DNA of 29,615 nucleotides. Origin: a virus. Made by a program: the position numbers and the translations under genes. The notes under the pieces were generated by a model. The model searched no databases. It had not been told where the DNA came from and worked only from the letters and a program-made list of their open reading frames with translations. Where the stretch lies: positions 1 through 29,615 of IMG/VR virus record IMGVR_UViG_3300029286_000187. One strand, given 5' to 3'. The first letter of the stretch is position 1. Each line of letters begins with the position of its first letter. Below are positions 23,447 through 29,407 of this stretch, one piece after another.

Positions 23447-24265
23447 TTATATGTTGCTTAAATGATATTTTGTAAAATAAACTTTTTTAAGCTGTTGAAG
23501 GATTTTTTCACGTTGTTCTGAAAGTTGAGCTATTCTAGGCTCGTATATTTTAGTTCCAGCACTTGCTGATGATTGGCTTATGCCGTCCTGCGAGAGAGAC
23601 TGACTGTTATAGATATTATTAGTACCTAAGTTACCTAAAATATTAATAGCCGCTGTCATACCTATAATTGAGTTAAACAACACAGGAACATGACCTTCTT
23701 TATGACATACACCGGTCGTATATTCGATTTCCCAAAAAGCCGCAAGCCATGGAAGATTCGTTTGACCCTGTAAGAAAATCAAAGCGCCGCTTGGTACTCC
23801 GTTAACAACAGTACCTGAACTTCCAAATACCGAAAGAATAGGAAGTACGTTAATTTGACCTTTATGAAAGAAGCCTGATTCAACCCATTCTAAAGGTAGT
23901 CTATAAATCTCTTGACGATTCGTAGACATAACTTTAATTGACTCAACGCTTAGGATAGGTTTATGATTTACCTTGATATGAATAAAGCTCTTATATAGCT
24001 GAGAATCATAAGGAATACGTTCTTGCATCTGAACTTTATCTATATGCAATCCAGTCATAATTTCCATCTCTTGGATAGCTACTACAATCTGGTCTTTAAG
24101 CTCATCGCTATTGTAACTAGTCATATCGATACCATGTAAGTACCTAGATAATAGTAGTTCAGGAGTGATAATCGGCTCAATTCTCTGATTTAAATTAGAT
24201 ACTTCTTTAGCGTCTGCCGGGAGAGCTTTAGTTCCGTAACTTTTACTCTTGCTATAATCAGCCAT
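23447..24265 (-). CDS. Probable head-tail adaptor (connector) protein
   Basis: A 272-residue protein. Residues ~25-110 follow the pattern of head-tail adaptors that dock below the portal: ITPELLLSRYLHGIDMTSYN, ELKDQIVVAIQEMEIMTGLH, then ERIPYDSQLYKSFIHIKVNH and KPILSVESIKV. Later segments (LPLEWVESGFFHKGQINVLP; LPWLAAFWEIEYTTG) are typical of the longer versions in large myophages. The C-terminus is a helix after a serine-rich linker. The start at 24265 is chosen since GGTGGG lies eight bases upstream and the preceding stop joins as TAATATG; a GTG four codons earlier is possible. Lying a few genes after the major capsid protein, it would bridge portal and tail. No catalytic features. Confidence 0.6.
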   Translation of the reverse strand: MADYSKSKSYGTKALPADAKEVSNLNQRIEPIITPELLLSRYLHGIDMTSYNSDELKDQIVVAIQEMEIMTGLHIDKVQMQERIPYDSQLYKSFIHIKVNHKPILSVESIKVMSTNRQEIYRLPLEWVESGFFHKGQINVLPILSVFGSSGTVVNGVPSGALIFLQGQTNLPWLAAFWEIEYTTGVCHKEGHVPVLFNSIIGMTAAINILGNLGTNNIYNSQSLSQDGISQSSASAGTKIYEPRIAQLSEQREKILQQLKKVYFTKYHLSNI

Positions 24266-24266
24266 A

Positions 24267-24695
24267 TTAACACCCACCGATTTCTAAGAATTCAACAGTA
24301 ATTGCGTTCTTAACTACGAAGCTTCTTACTACTCCGTCTTCAGTAACATTAACTTTAATAGCTCCGCTATTAGGTACTTGAGCTGCGCTTAAAGTAAATT
24401 TCCAGATACTTTTATCGTCAGCGAACGGTTGAGTTCCTACTATATTAAAAGCAGCCGCATCGTCAATTGATTGAAAATCAACAGAAGCCGATAAAGCTGT
24501 AGCTTGCGATATATAACGCATAGGCATTTGTGGAAATGCTGGAGATTTTTCAGCATCTACCGCCGTACTTACATCTAAGTCAATTAATTGTAAATAAAGC
24601 GTATTTGGTTGACCTTCAGCCATAAACGCTTGAGCTGCGTTCTGCCAAGAATTTACATTATTTACGTTTTTTAATACTTTTGCACTAAGTCTCAT
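24267..24695 (-). CDS. Virion-type protein downstream of the capsid gene
   Basis: A 142-residue protein of unknown function. It begins MRLSAKVLKNVNNVNSWQNA and continues with beta-rich sequence (TLYLQLIDLDVSTA, then RYISQATALSASVDFQSID, KSIWKFTLSAAQVPNSGAIK) to a strand-rich end, VVKNAITVEFLEIGG. The hydrophobic/polar alternation with few charges is typical of small virion proteins such as head decoration, stopper or fibre-associated subunits. It comes right before the adaptor and joins it as TAATATG, so the two are likely co-translated. AGAGG lies four bases before the ATG. A YAATCTTWA element sits at 24725-24733. Confidence 0.65.
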   Translation of the reverse strand: MRLSAKVLKNVNNVNSWQNAAQAFMAEGQPNTLYLQLIDLDVSTAVDAEKSPAFPQMPMRYISQATALSASVDFQSIDDAAAFNIVGTQPFADDKSIWKFTLSAAQVPNSGAIKVNVTEDGVVRSFVVKNAITVEFLEIGGC

Positions 24696-24724
24696 AAGAC
24701 CTCTTTTATACCATGGGTTTATCT

Positions 24725-24733
24725 TAAAGATTG
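24725..24733 (-). promoter_or_regulatory. YAATCTTWA element upstream of gene 24267-24695
   Basis: The minus strand reads CAATCTTTA preceded by AAAAAG, 30 bases from the start codon and just after the HNH gene stop. One of six copies in the window. Confidence 0.4.
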
Positions 24734-24737
24734 CTTT

Positions 24738-25283
24738 TTATGTAACTTCTCTCCAGCTATCATTGTTATACGTTCCATCAAAGCTATTTTTCTTCTTTAA
24801 ATTCATAGACTTATCAATTATTTGTAAATTCCAAGGTACGTGTAATCCGCATACATCTTTATGTTTTAACGGTATTATATGGTCAACAACCATTAGAAGG
24901 TTGTTATTAGTATTTAAATCTGTACACTTCTTATATATATCGTATAGTTGCGCCTCAAAACCAACTAAAGTTGCTTTGAGTTTATAAGCCCTTCTTTCCG
25001 CTATTTTGGAATTAAAATAACCTCTATTTTGCCTATAGTAATTACTTTGATACTTATTTACAAGTTCTCTATTTTGTTCTTTGTACTCATTGTTCTTGCT
25101 ATTAATCCTATCTTTGTGCTTAATATATTTCTTAGCTGCGTATTCTTTATATTTATCTCTATTATTTTTGAAATACGCTTTAGTTCTTTGTGTTATTTTT
25201 TCTTTATTTTCAATATAGTACCGCTGAGCTTTTTCCTTGTTTTTAAGATAATACTCTCGTTTTTTTTCTTTTTTTGTCTTCAT
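24738..25283 (-). CDS. HNH homing endonuclease
   Basis: A 181-residue protein. Residues 1-~90 are very basic with repeated 'Y-x-x-N-K/R-E/D-K' units (YYLKNKEKAQRYYIENKEK), a DNA-binding helical arm common in phage HNH endonucleases. The catalytic segment is near the C-terminus: VVDHIIPLKHKDVCGLHVPW with D134-H135, followed by NLQIIDKSMNLKKKNSFDG, whose asparagines complete the beta-beta-alpha-metal motif. There are no paired zinc-binding cysteines. A good ribosome-binding site (AGGAG, 9 bases) precedes the ATG. The gene lies exactly at the junction between the minus-strand structural genes and the plus-strand island, divergent from the kinase-like gene, suggesting that it moved in with, or next to, that island. 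Confidence 0.88.
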   Translation of the reverse strand: MKTKKEKKREYYLKNKEKAQRYYIENKEKITQRTKAYFKNNRDKYKEYAAKKYIKHKDRINSKNNEYKEQNRELVNKYQSNYYRQNRGYFNSKIAERRAYKLKATLVGFEAQLYDIYKKCTDLNTNNNLLMVVDHIIPLKHKDVCGLHVPWNLQIIDKSMNLKKKNSFDGTYNNDSWREVT

Positions 25284-25301
25284 AATTTCTCTCCTATATG
25301 T

Positions 25302-25310
25302 TTAAGATTG
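25302..25310 (-). promoter_or_regulatory. YAATCTTWA-type element upstream of the HNH gene
   Basis: The minus strand reads CAATCTTAA with the preceding AAAATCG shared with the copy at 12432-12440, 18 bases from the HNH start codon. It overlaps the candidate -35 of the divergent plus-strand promoter, so minus and plus initiation here may exclude each other. Confidence 0.35.
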
Positions 25311-25338
25311 CGATTTTGGCTAGTTTTTGTGGTATGAT
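25308..25338 (+). promoter_or_regulatory. Extended -10 promoter for the plus-strand island
   Basis: TTGCGA at 25308-25313 is a weak -35 with a 19-base spacer; TGG-TATGAT with the hexamer at 25333-25338 is a good extended -10. The predicted +1 coincides with the ATG at 25344, predicting a leaderless message, as at the GIY-YIG gene at 23409. Confidence 0.5.
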
Positions 25339-25343
25339 AAGGT

Positions 25344-25871
25344 ATGAAACCAAGAATTTACATCATTGAAGGACCGTCAAAAATAGGAAAAAGCAGTCAA
25401 AGCTTCCTATTGAGTCAAAAAATTGAACAAAATCAGATATTTAGAATGGATAGTGTTTTAACCGTTGAGCAGGTGGCTGATTTTCAGGTTAAAATTAAAG
25501 AATGGTTAGATTTAGACCCTAGTAATATTGCTATTTTAACGGGCTCTATTGCATTTACTATTGTAAGTAAAGATATGTCAGCGATTTCTTTTGGAAAATC
25601 ATACTTAGAATATGACGATGAACTACGTGATTTTCTTGAGATGGTAAGGGTTTATGGCTGTAAAGCATTTCTTCTTAAGCCTAATAAATACGATTTCCTT
25701 GATGCTCGAAGAGTTGAGACTATTAATACAGTACACGAAGATTCAATATATAAAGGCTTAGAGCATTTTGTAAATTACTACTCTAACGCTAACTTCAGAT
25801 GGATAGTCATCCCGGTTTTCCATTACGATTCAATGCTTCAGCTTCAAAAAAAGATTCAATCCTACATTTAA
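25344..25871 (+). CDS. P-loop kinase-like protein (thymidylate/dNMP kinase-like)
   Basis: A 175-residue protein. The N-terminus has a strand and Walker A motif, IYIIEGPSKIGKSSQ (G10 to S17), typical of thymidylate and deoxynucleoside-monophosphate kinases. Residues ~60-70 (NIAILTGSIAFTIVS) form a second core strand, and DARRVETINTVHEDSIYKGL may be the helical lid region with R and E. It would phosphorylate a (deoxy)nucleotide with ATP during phage DNA synthesis. A true DRY/DRF motif of thymidylate kinase is not visible, so the substrate is open. The ATG at 25344 is required to keep the P-loop. No ribosome-binding site is present; an extended -10 box ends five bases before the ATG. Confidence 0.6.
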   Translation: MKPRIYIIEGPSKIGKSSQSFLLSQKIEQNQIFRMDSVLTVEQVADFQVKIKEWLDLDPSNIAILTGSIAFTIVSKDMSAISFGKSYLEYDDELRDFLEMVRVYGCKAFLLKPNKYDFLDARRVETINTVHEDSIYKGLEHFVNYYSNANFRWIVIPVFHYDSMLQLQKKIQSYI

Positions 25872-25875
25872 GTAC

Positions 25876-25904
25876 TTGCGCTGTAACGAAAACTACTGTA
25901 AAAT
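25876..25904 (+). promoter_or_regulatory. Sigma70-type promoter
   Basis: TTGCGC (25876-25881), a 17-base spacer and TAAAAT (25899-25904), followed by AAGAGG before the ATG at 25922. The spacing is ideal. It would drive the genes from 25922 to 26626 independently of the kinase-like gene, consistent with early expression. Confidence 0.7.
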
Positions 25905-25921
25905 AGTTACAAAGAGGTTGT

Positions 25922-26092
25922 ATGAACAACGTCACGCACATACCTTTATCTAAAGATAAGGTAAAGAAATTATTAGGTCTTTTAGTAAAAAAACAACAAA
26001 GAATGGGTCCTAATCCAGCGCTTAGGGATTGGCTGGACCTGCAAAACAAAATAAGACTATTAAGGAGAATTTTAAATGTCGCACATGATTAG
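25922..26092 (+). CDS. Small basic hypothetical protein
   Basis: A 56-residue protein beginning MNNVTHIPLSKDKVKKLLGL and continuing with a basic, helical sequence containing RMGPNPALRDWLDLQNKIRL before the final RRILNVAHD. Unknown function. It follows a well-formed sigma70-type promoter with AAGAGG four bases before the ATG, and its end overlaps the next start by 17 bases. Size, basic charge and promoter context are those of early phage proteins that act on host machinery, but nothing here proves this. Confidence 0.6.
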   Translation: MNNVTHIPLSKDKVKKLLGLLVKKQQRMGPNPALRDWLDLQNKIRLLRRILNVAHD

Positions 26093-26279
26093 AGTTCTAA
26101 CAAAACAGCTACAGTTGATTGAAATTGAATTAGGTGATTATATGATTTCAAAAAATCAAAAACTTCCTACTTTACAATCCACCCAGTATTATGCTAATCT
26201 AGCTCATGCCTATAAGTCATTAAAAGCGACTCTTATGGCATTAGAACATAATTCACAGGAGGAAATACATGTACACTAA
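26076..26279 (+). CDS. Small hypothetical early protein
   Basis: A 67-residue helical protein (MIRVLTKQLQLIEIELGDYM; later YYANLAHAYKSLKATLMALE). Family unknown. AAGGAG lies eight bases before the ATG, and the ORF overlaps both its upstream and downstream neighbours by a few bases, which supports a translationally coupled set of early genes. Confidence 0.65.
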   Translation: MSHMIRVLTKQLQLIEIELGDYMISKNQKLPTLQSTQYYANLAHAYKSLKATLMALEHNSQEEIHVH

Positions 26280-26487
26280 AAATGACCAAATAGATAAGAT
26301 GATGAGTTGGGAGGAAGGGTCTTTGTCTGAGGTTGAGGAAATTAAATTATTCTCCGAATTGATTAAAAATGGAGCTGCTTGGTTATTTCAGGGCTGCTAT
26401 GGAAGAACGGCTTCAGATTTTATTCAAAACAATATTATTTCACGAAAAGGTGAGATTTTTGTGAATCTTAATGAAATTTATGACTAA
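26269..26487 (+). CDS. Conserved small phage protein (EEG-x-L-S-E...LQGCYGR type)
   Basis: A 72-residue protein. The sequence MSWEEGSLSEVEEIKLFSEL, followed by IKNGAAWLFQGCYGRTASDF, matches a short family common in early regions of many phages, where a 'W-x-L/F-Q-G-x-Y-G-R-x-A' signature ends the second helix. No function is established as far as I know. A perfect AGGAGG precedes the ATG by six bases. It overlaps both neighbours in the coupled early set. Confidence 0.7.
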   Translation: MYTKNDQIDKMMSWEEGSLSEVEEIKLFSELIKNGAAWLFQGCYGRTASDFIQNNIISRKGEIFVNLNEIYD

Positions 26488-26626
26488 AAGTGTTAGCTAT
26501 ATCTTTCCTACGGAAAATAAAGAATTGATTGATAGTTGTATTAGGGATTTAACTACTCATGATTGGGTCCTAACTAGTGGAATTGACGACAAATATGGAT
26601 TAACTACATTAGAGTTTGAAAAATAG
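26471..26626 (+). CDS. Small hypothetical early protein
   Basis: A 51-residue protein (MKFMTKSVSYIFPTENKELI; later THDWVLTSGIDDKYGLTTLE) whose start lies inside the end of the preceding gene (17-base overlap). The nearest purine-rich sequence is weak, so translation probably depends on coupling; an ATG three codons later (26480) is an alternative start. Unknown function. Support comes from its position filling the space between coupled genes and the next promoter. Confidence 0.45.
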   Translation: MKFMTKSVSYIFPTENKELIDSCIRDLTTHDWVLTSGIDDKYGLTTLEFEK

Positions 26627-26627
26627 T

Positions 26628-26655
26628 TTGCAAAACATTTTCTTTCCTGTATACT
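26628..26655 (+). promoter_or_regulatory. Sigma70-type promoter
   Basis: TTGCAA (26628-26633), a 16-base spacer and TATACT (26650-26655), then AAGGAG before the ATG at 26687. It is placed directly after the stop codon of the preceding gene and should serve the last two plus-strand genes. The TTGCAAAA start echoes the TTGTAAAA of the lysin and GIY-YIG promoters. Confidence 0.65.
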
Positions 26656-26686
26656 CTCCATATTGACAACAACTAAGGAGATCGGA

Positions 26687-26938
26687 ATGAACAAGGCAAA
26701 AATCGGTGACAGAATCAAGTCTATGAATGTTGTAGGTATGCCTGAAAGAGGTCATTTTATCGGTATGGTAACTAAAGTTGAGTTTGATGCTGATTATCAA
26801 GTTGACTATGTTTACTATACTGCAATTGTTGAAAATAGAGATGGTGTAAATAAGAATGTTTTTAAGGAAATGAGAGTACTACAGAACGGTACAAAAACTT
26901 TATTTGAAGGCTTAACCAATAATATCGAAATACTTTAA
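26687..26938 (+). CDS. Small hypothetical protein, beta-rich
   Basis: An 83-residue protein of unknown family with a strand-rich, SH3-like look: KIGDRIKSMNVVGMPERGHF, IGMVTKVEFDADYQVDYVYY, then ENRDGVNKNVFKEMRVLQNG. The 'G-D-R-[IV]...G-x-[IV]...V-x-Y-Y-x-A-x-V' flow resembles small barrel domains. The start at 26687 is fixed by AAGGAG six bases upstream and by the promoter; an upstream in-frame TTG at 26663 has no ribosome-binding site. It lies in the early plus-strand island. Confidence 0.7.
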   Translation: MNKAKIGDRIKSMNVVGMPERGHFIGMVTKVEFDADYQVDYVYYTAIVENRDGVNKNVFKEMRVLQNGTKTLFEGLTNNIEIL

Positions 26939-26947
26939 GGAGTAATT

Positions 26948-27301
26948 ATGTCATTACAAGAAAATATGGACCAGATGGATAAAATCGTAACAGGATTAGA
27001 AGAAGACAAAAGAACTAGAGAGCAAAAACTTCAGGAATCCCTAGTTAGACTAGTGGAATACAAAGAGGCTCTTAAAGCTCAAATGAAAGATACTGACGTA
27101 CAGCTAGAAAGCGTACTAAAAGCCCTAGGATTGAATCACTCATTCCAAGCACCTGATGGTGTAGTCTATAAGATAACTAAGCCTACAGGTACTTATATCT
27201 CATTTAAAGAGATTGATTACGCACGTACTAAGAAGGTTGGAGAGGCTAAGGGGGGTCTAAGTAAGACAGAAGCTAAAGAGTTAGGATATACAGTAGATTA
27301 A
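26948..27301 (+). CDS. Coiled-coil small phage protein
   Basis: A 117-residue protein. Residues 1-~60 form a charged coiled coil (MDQMDKIVTGLEEDKRTREQ; later ESLVRLVEYKEALKAQMKDT), and residues ~70-117 form a compact end with APDGVVYKITKPTGTYISFK and DYARTKKVGEAKGGLSKTEA. This arrangement of a helical hairpin and a small C-terminal fold recurs in phage early proteins that bind nucleic acid or other phage factors, but the function is unknown. AAGGAG precedes the start. It ends at the bidirectional terminator facing the major capsid gene. Confidence 0.65.
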   Translation: MSLQENMDQMDKIVTGLEEDKRTREQKLQESLVRLVEYKEALKAQMKDTDVQLESVLKALGLNHSFQAPDGVVYKITKPTGTYISFKEIDYARTKKVGEAKGGLSKTEAKELGYTVD

Positions 27302-27303
27302 AA

Positions 27304-27331
27304 TAAAAAAGCCCGGACGAACCGGGCTTTT
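27304..27331. terminator. Bidirectional terminator between convergent genes
   Basis: AAAAAGCCCGG-ACGAA-CCGGGCTTTT: a 6-bp GC stem extended by A-T pairs, with U-runs on both strands. It ends the plus-strand island and the scaffold/capsid transcript on the minus strand. Confidence 0.95.
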
Positions 27332-27355
27332 AAAACTTTAAATTTTTAGAACTAA

Positions 27356-28738
27356 TTAACCTTGTTGTCCAGAAATATTCTCGAACAATACGTTCTTACG
27401 TGGCTGCTTAACAGCTAGACACAAGAAACGAAAGTGAGCTTCAGGTAAGCTAAGGTCAGAGATAGCAAGCTTCATGCGGCTATAAGCAGCAAGTTGGTAG
27501 AACGAAGCTGTATTTGACTGAAGCAAGTAACCTGTAACTGAACCCGGCTCTCTGTTTCCAAGGTCTGTGAACACAGAAGTAGCAGCGCCAGAATCTTTAA
27601 CTTTACCGATGAACTTAGCAGAAGCAGCGCTTCCACCAACAGCAGAACGGTATACGTTATAGTGACGAGCACCTTGAACTTGAGAGATAGTTAGAACAGC
27701 AGCATCACCAGCAGCAACTGGAACGATTTGAGCAGCAGAAGCCAAAGACTCGCCTCTTTCGTTAGCAGAAGTTACATAGTAAGCATAAGAACCGGCATCC
27801 AACATTGAATCAGCGTTAACCGGAGAAGTTGGAGCGAAAGACGGAGCCGCTGGAGAACCAGCACGAGCACGAGCTGGACGAGTCTTACCAGAAAGGAAAC
27901 GAGAAGCTTCCATAGAAATCACAGATGAACTAGTCCATTGTGTTCTAAGGTGAGCGCCAGTTGCCTCTTGAGCAGAACCAGCAAGCATAATTCTTTCTTT
28001 AGCGTGTGCAATCTTGTTGTACTGAGCTAGAGAAATAGGGTCAAGGATAAGTTTATCAGCTTCACCGTGGTTCATTGCTGAACGAACTGCACCATCTTCA
28101 ATCAAAGACTGAGTAAGAGTACCGTTTACAGAAAGAATAACTGATTGGTCAGAACCGTACTCAGCAAACATCAAATCTTGAGTGTTTGAAAGAGCATCAG
28201 ACATACGAATCTGAACGTCTAGACCTTGCATAGCTGGCATGTTAGAGATAGCTAGTGGATTTCCGTCAAAAACACCTGCGTTAGAGAAATCTGATTGACC
28301 ACGGAAAGAGTCAAACTCGATATCAGCAGAAAGTTTCATAGCAGCATCGTTAGCAGCTCTATCTTCAGCTTTCGTACCGTCAAAAGCAGCTACCATGTTA
28401 GCAGCAACTGATACACGACGAGTAGTTGAGTAATAAGCCATAGGCACGATAGCACGAACGAAGTTAGAAGTATCTTCTTCTCCGATTCCGCCTTCATACT
28501 GAGCTGAACCACCAAAAATACCGTAGTCAAGCTGACGGTTATATTGGATAAGTGTTGACTTAGCGTCTTTTGAGCTAAGCATTTTTTGAAGCTTGATGTG
28601 CTTGTCTTCAAAAGTTACAAGTTCCATTACAGGAGAAAGGTCTTCTACCTGCAAAGCACTACCTTGTGTCAAAGTACTTGGTGCTGCGTTGTAACTACCA
28701 GCTTCCAAAGCCTTCATTAGGTCATTAAATTGTTCCAT
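27356..28738 (-). CDS. Major capsid protein with fibronectin-III-like insertion
   Basis: A 460-residue protein. The N-terminal arm and core show features of HK97-fold capsid proteins of large phages: LQVEDLSPVMELVTFEDKHI, STLIQYNRQLDYGIFGGSAQ, and a long E-loop and P-domain region; the C-terminal half returns with YQLAAYSRMKLAISDLSLPE and ends ENISGQQG. Residues ~290-395 are an inserted domain (GSYAYYVTSANERGESLAS, GARHYNVYRSAVGGSAAS, then SVFTDLGN) with the strand pattern of a fibronectin type III/Ig-like fold, which would project on the capsid surface. It is preceded by a scaffold-like gene and a strong ribosome-binding site (AGGAGG) and followed by a bidirectional terminator. Hundreds of copies would form the head shell. 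Confidence 0.85.
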   Translation of the reverse strand: MEQFNDLMKALEAGSYNAAPSTLTQGSALQVEDLSPVMELVTFEDKHIKLQKMLSSKDAKSTLIQYNRQLDYGIFGGSAQYEGGIGEEDTSNFVRAIVPMAYYSTTRRVSVAANMVAAFDGTKAEDRAANDAAMKLSADIEFDSFRGQSDFSNAGVFDGNPLAISNMPAMQGLDVQIRMSDALSNTQDLMFAEYGSDQSVILSVNGTLTQSLIEDGAVRSAMNHGEADKLILDPISLAQYNKIAHAKERIMLAGSAQEATGAHLRTQWTSSSVISMEASRFLSGKTRPARARAGSPAAPSFAPTSPVNADSMLDAGSYAYYVTSANERGESLASAAQIVPVAAGDAAVLTISQVQGARHYNVYRSAVGGSAASAKFIGKVKDSGAATSVFTDLGNREPGSVTGYLLQSNTASFYQLAAYSRMKLAISDLSLPEAHFRFLCLAVKQPRKNVLFENISGQQG

Positions 28739-28747
28739 GTTGTCCTC

Positions 28748-29377
28748 CTATAATAGATGTTTTACTAATTCGATTGAACCGTTATCGTAGTATTTATTAA
28801 TTGCGTCTTTATCTTTTTTCTCAAGCTTACCGCTTCTGATTTTAGCTGTTAGCTTAGAGCTAATTTCGCTCTTAGTTACTTTACTCAAATCAACTTCGTT
28901 AATCTTGTTATCTTCTTCAGACTTCTTAATTACTTCCATATTAACGATAGCTTTTTGTTTTGGAGCTTGCGAGCCCTTACCAAAAGCCTTATTCAATACC
29001 TCAGTAACCTTATCTAGAGATTTCTTAAGAGTCTCATTTTCAGACTTCAAAGTTTCATTTTCAGACTTCATCATTTTAGCTTCTTCAGAAACTTCAGATT
29101 TAGTCATTACTTCTTCAACGCCGATTGTCTTCTTAAGAGTCTCAAAATGAGCCTTGGCTTCAGCCTTACTCATAGAGCGATACAAACCTTCCATTTCAGC
29201 CATATCTTCAGCATCGTAATCAAGTTCTTTAGTCTCTTTAGATTCTGATTTAGCTTCCACGGCAGTTTCTGTCTTCTTAATTTGTTCACCTTCTGCTGTA
29301 GGGTCTAAGTGTTTTTTAAACTCAACTTCTACTTCAGCAATAAGGTTAAGCAAATCTTGTTCAGTATATTTTTTCAT
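28748..29377 (-). CDS. Scaffold-like (assembly core) protein
   Basis: A 209-residue, highly charged, helical protein right before the major capsid gene, the standard place of the scaffold. Residues ~95-135 are a coiled coil with a perfect heptad duplication (MKSENETLKSENETLKKSLD). It carries several hydrophobic-x-K-[SA]-E sites: M-S-K-A-E, M-T-K-S-E, M-M-K-S-E, I-K-K-S-E and V-T-K-S-E. In phages with a prohead protease, scaffold proteins are cut at many such sites before DNA packaging, so these are good candidates. The basic C-terminus (KLTAKIRSGKLEKKDK) would contact the shell, as in other scaffolds. The start has GGGAG eight bases upstream. The assignment is by position and composition. Confidence 0.65.
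   Translation of the reverse strand: MKKYTEQDLLNLIAEVEVEFKKHLDPTAEGEQIKKTETAVEAKSESKETKELDYDAEDMAEMEGLYRSMSKAEAKAHFETLKKTIGVEEVMTKSEVSEEAKMMKSENETLKSENETLKKSLDKVTEVLNKAFGKGSQAPKQKAIVNMEVIKKSEEDNKINEVDLSKVTKSEISSKLTAKIRSGKLEKKDKDAINKYYDNGSIELVKHLL
29030..29071 (-). repeat. 21-bp tandem duplication (heptad repeat)
   Basis: Two adjacent 21-base units (29030-29050 and 29051-29071) identical at 19 positions encode two copies of a 7-residue coiled-coil heptad, K-S-E-N-E-T-L, in the scaffold-like protein. Confidence 0.8.
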
Positions 29378-29407
29378 GCTTAACTCCCATTAAGTTAAAA
29401 GTTGATA

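Noticed and set aside
24705-24710. TATAAA preceded by TGG as an extended -10 promoter for gene 24267-24695
   Set aside because: Its predicted start at ~24698 would cut off the good AGAGG ribosome-binding site; a YAATCTTWA element upstream offers a better explanation.
25029-25337. Hydrophobic plus-strand open frame (102 residues) opposite the HNH gene
   Set aside because: It is the complement of the lysine/asparagine-rich HNH arm, which reads as F/L/I-rich on the other strand; no start signal, and a real HNH gene occupies the locus.
26663-26686. Upstream TTG start for the gene ending at 26938
   Set aside because: The ribosome-binding site AAGGAG lies downstream of that TTG and is correctly spaced for the ATG at 26687.
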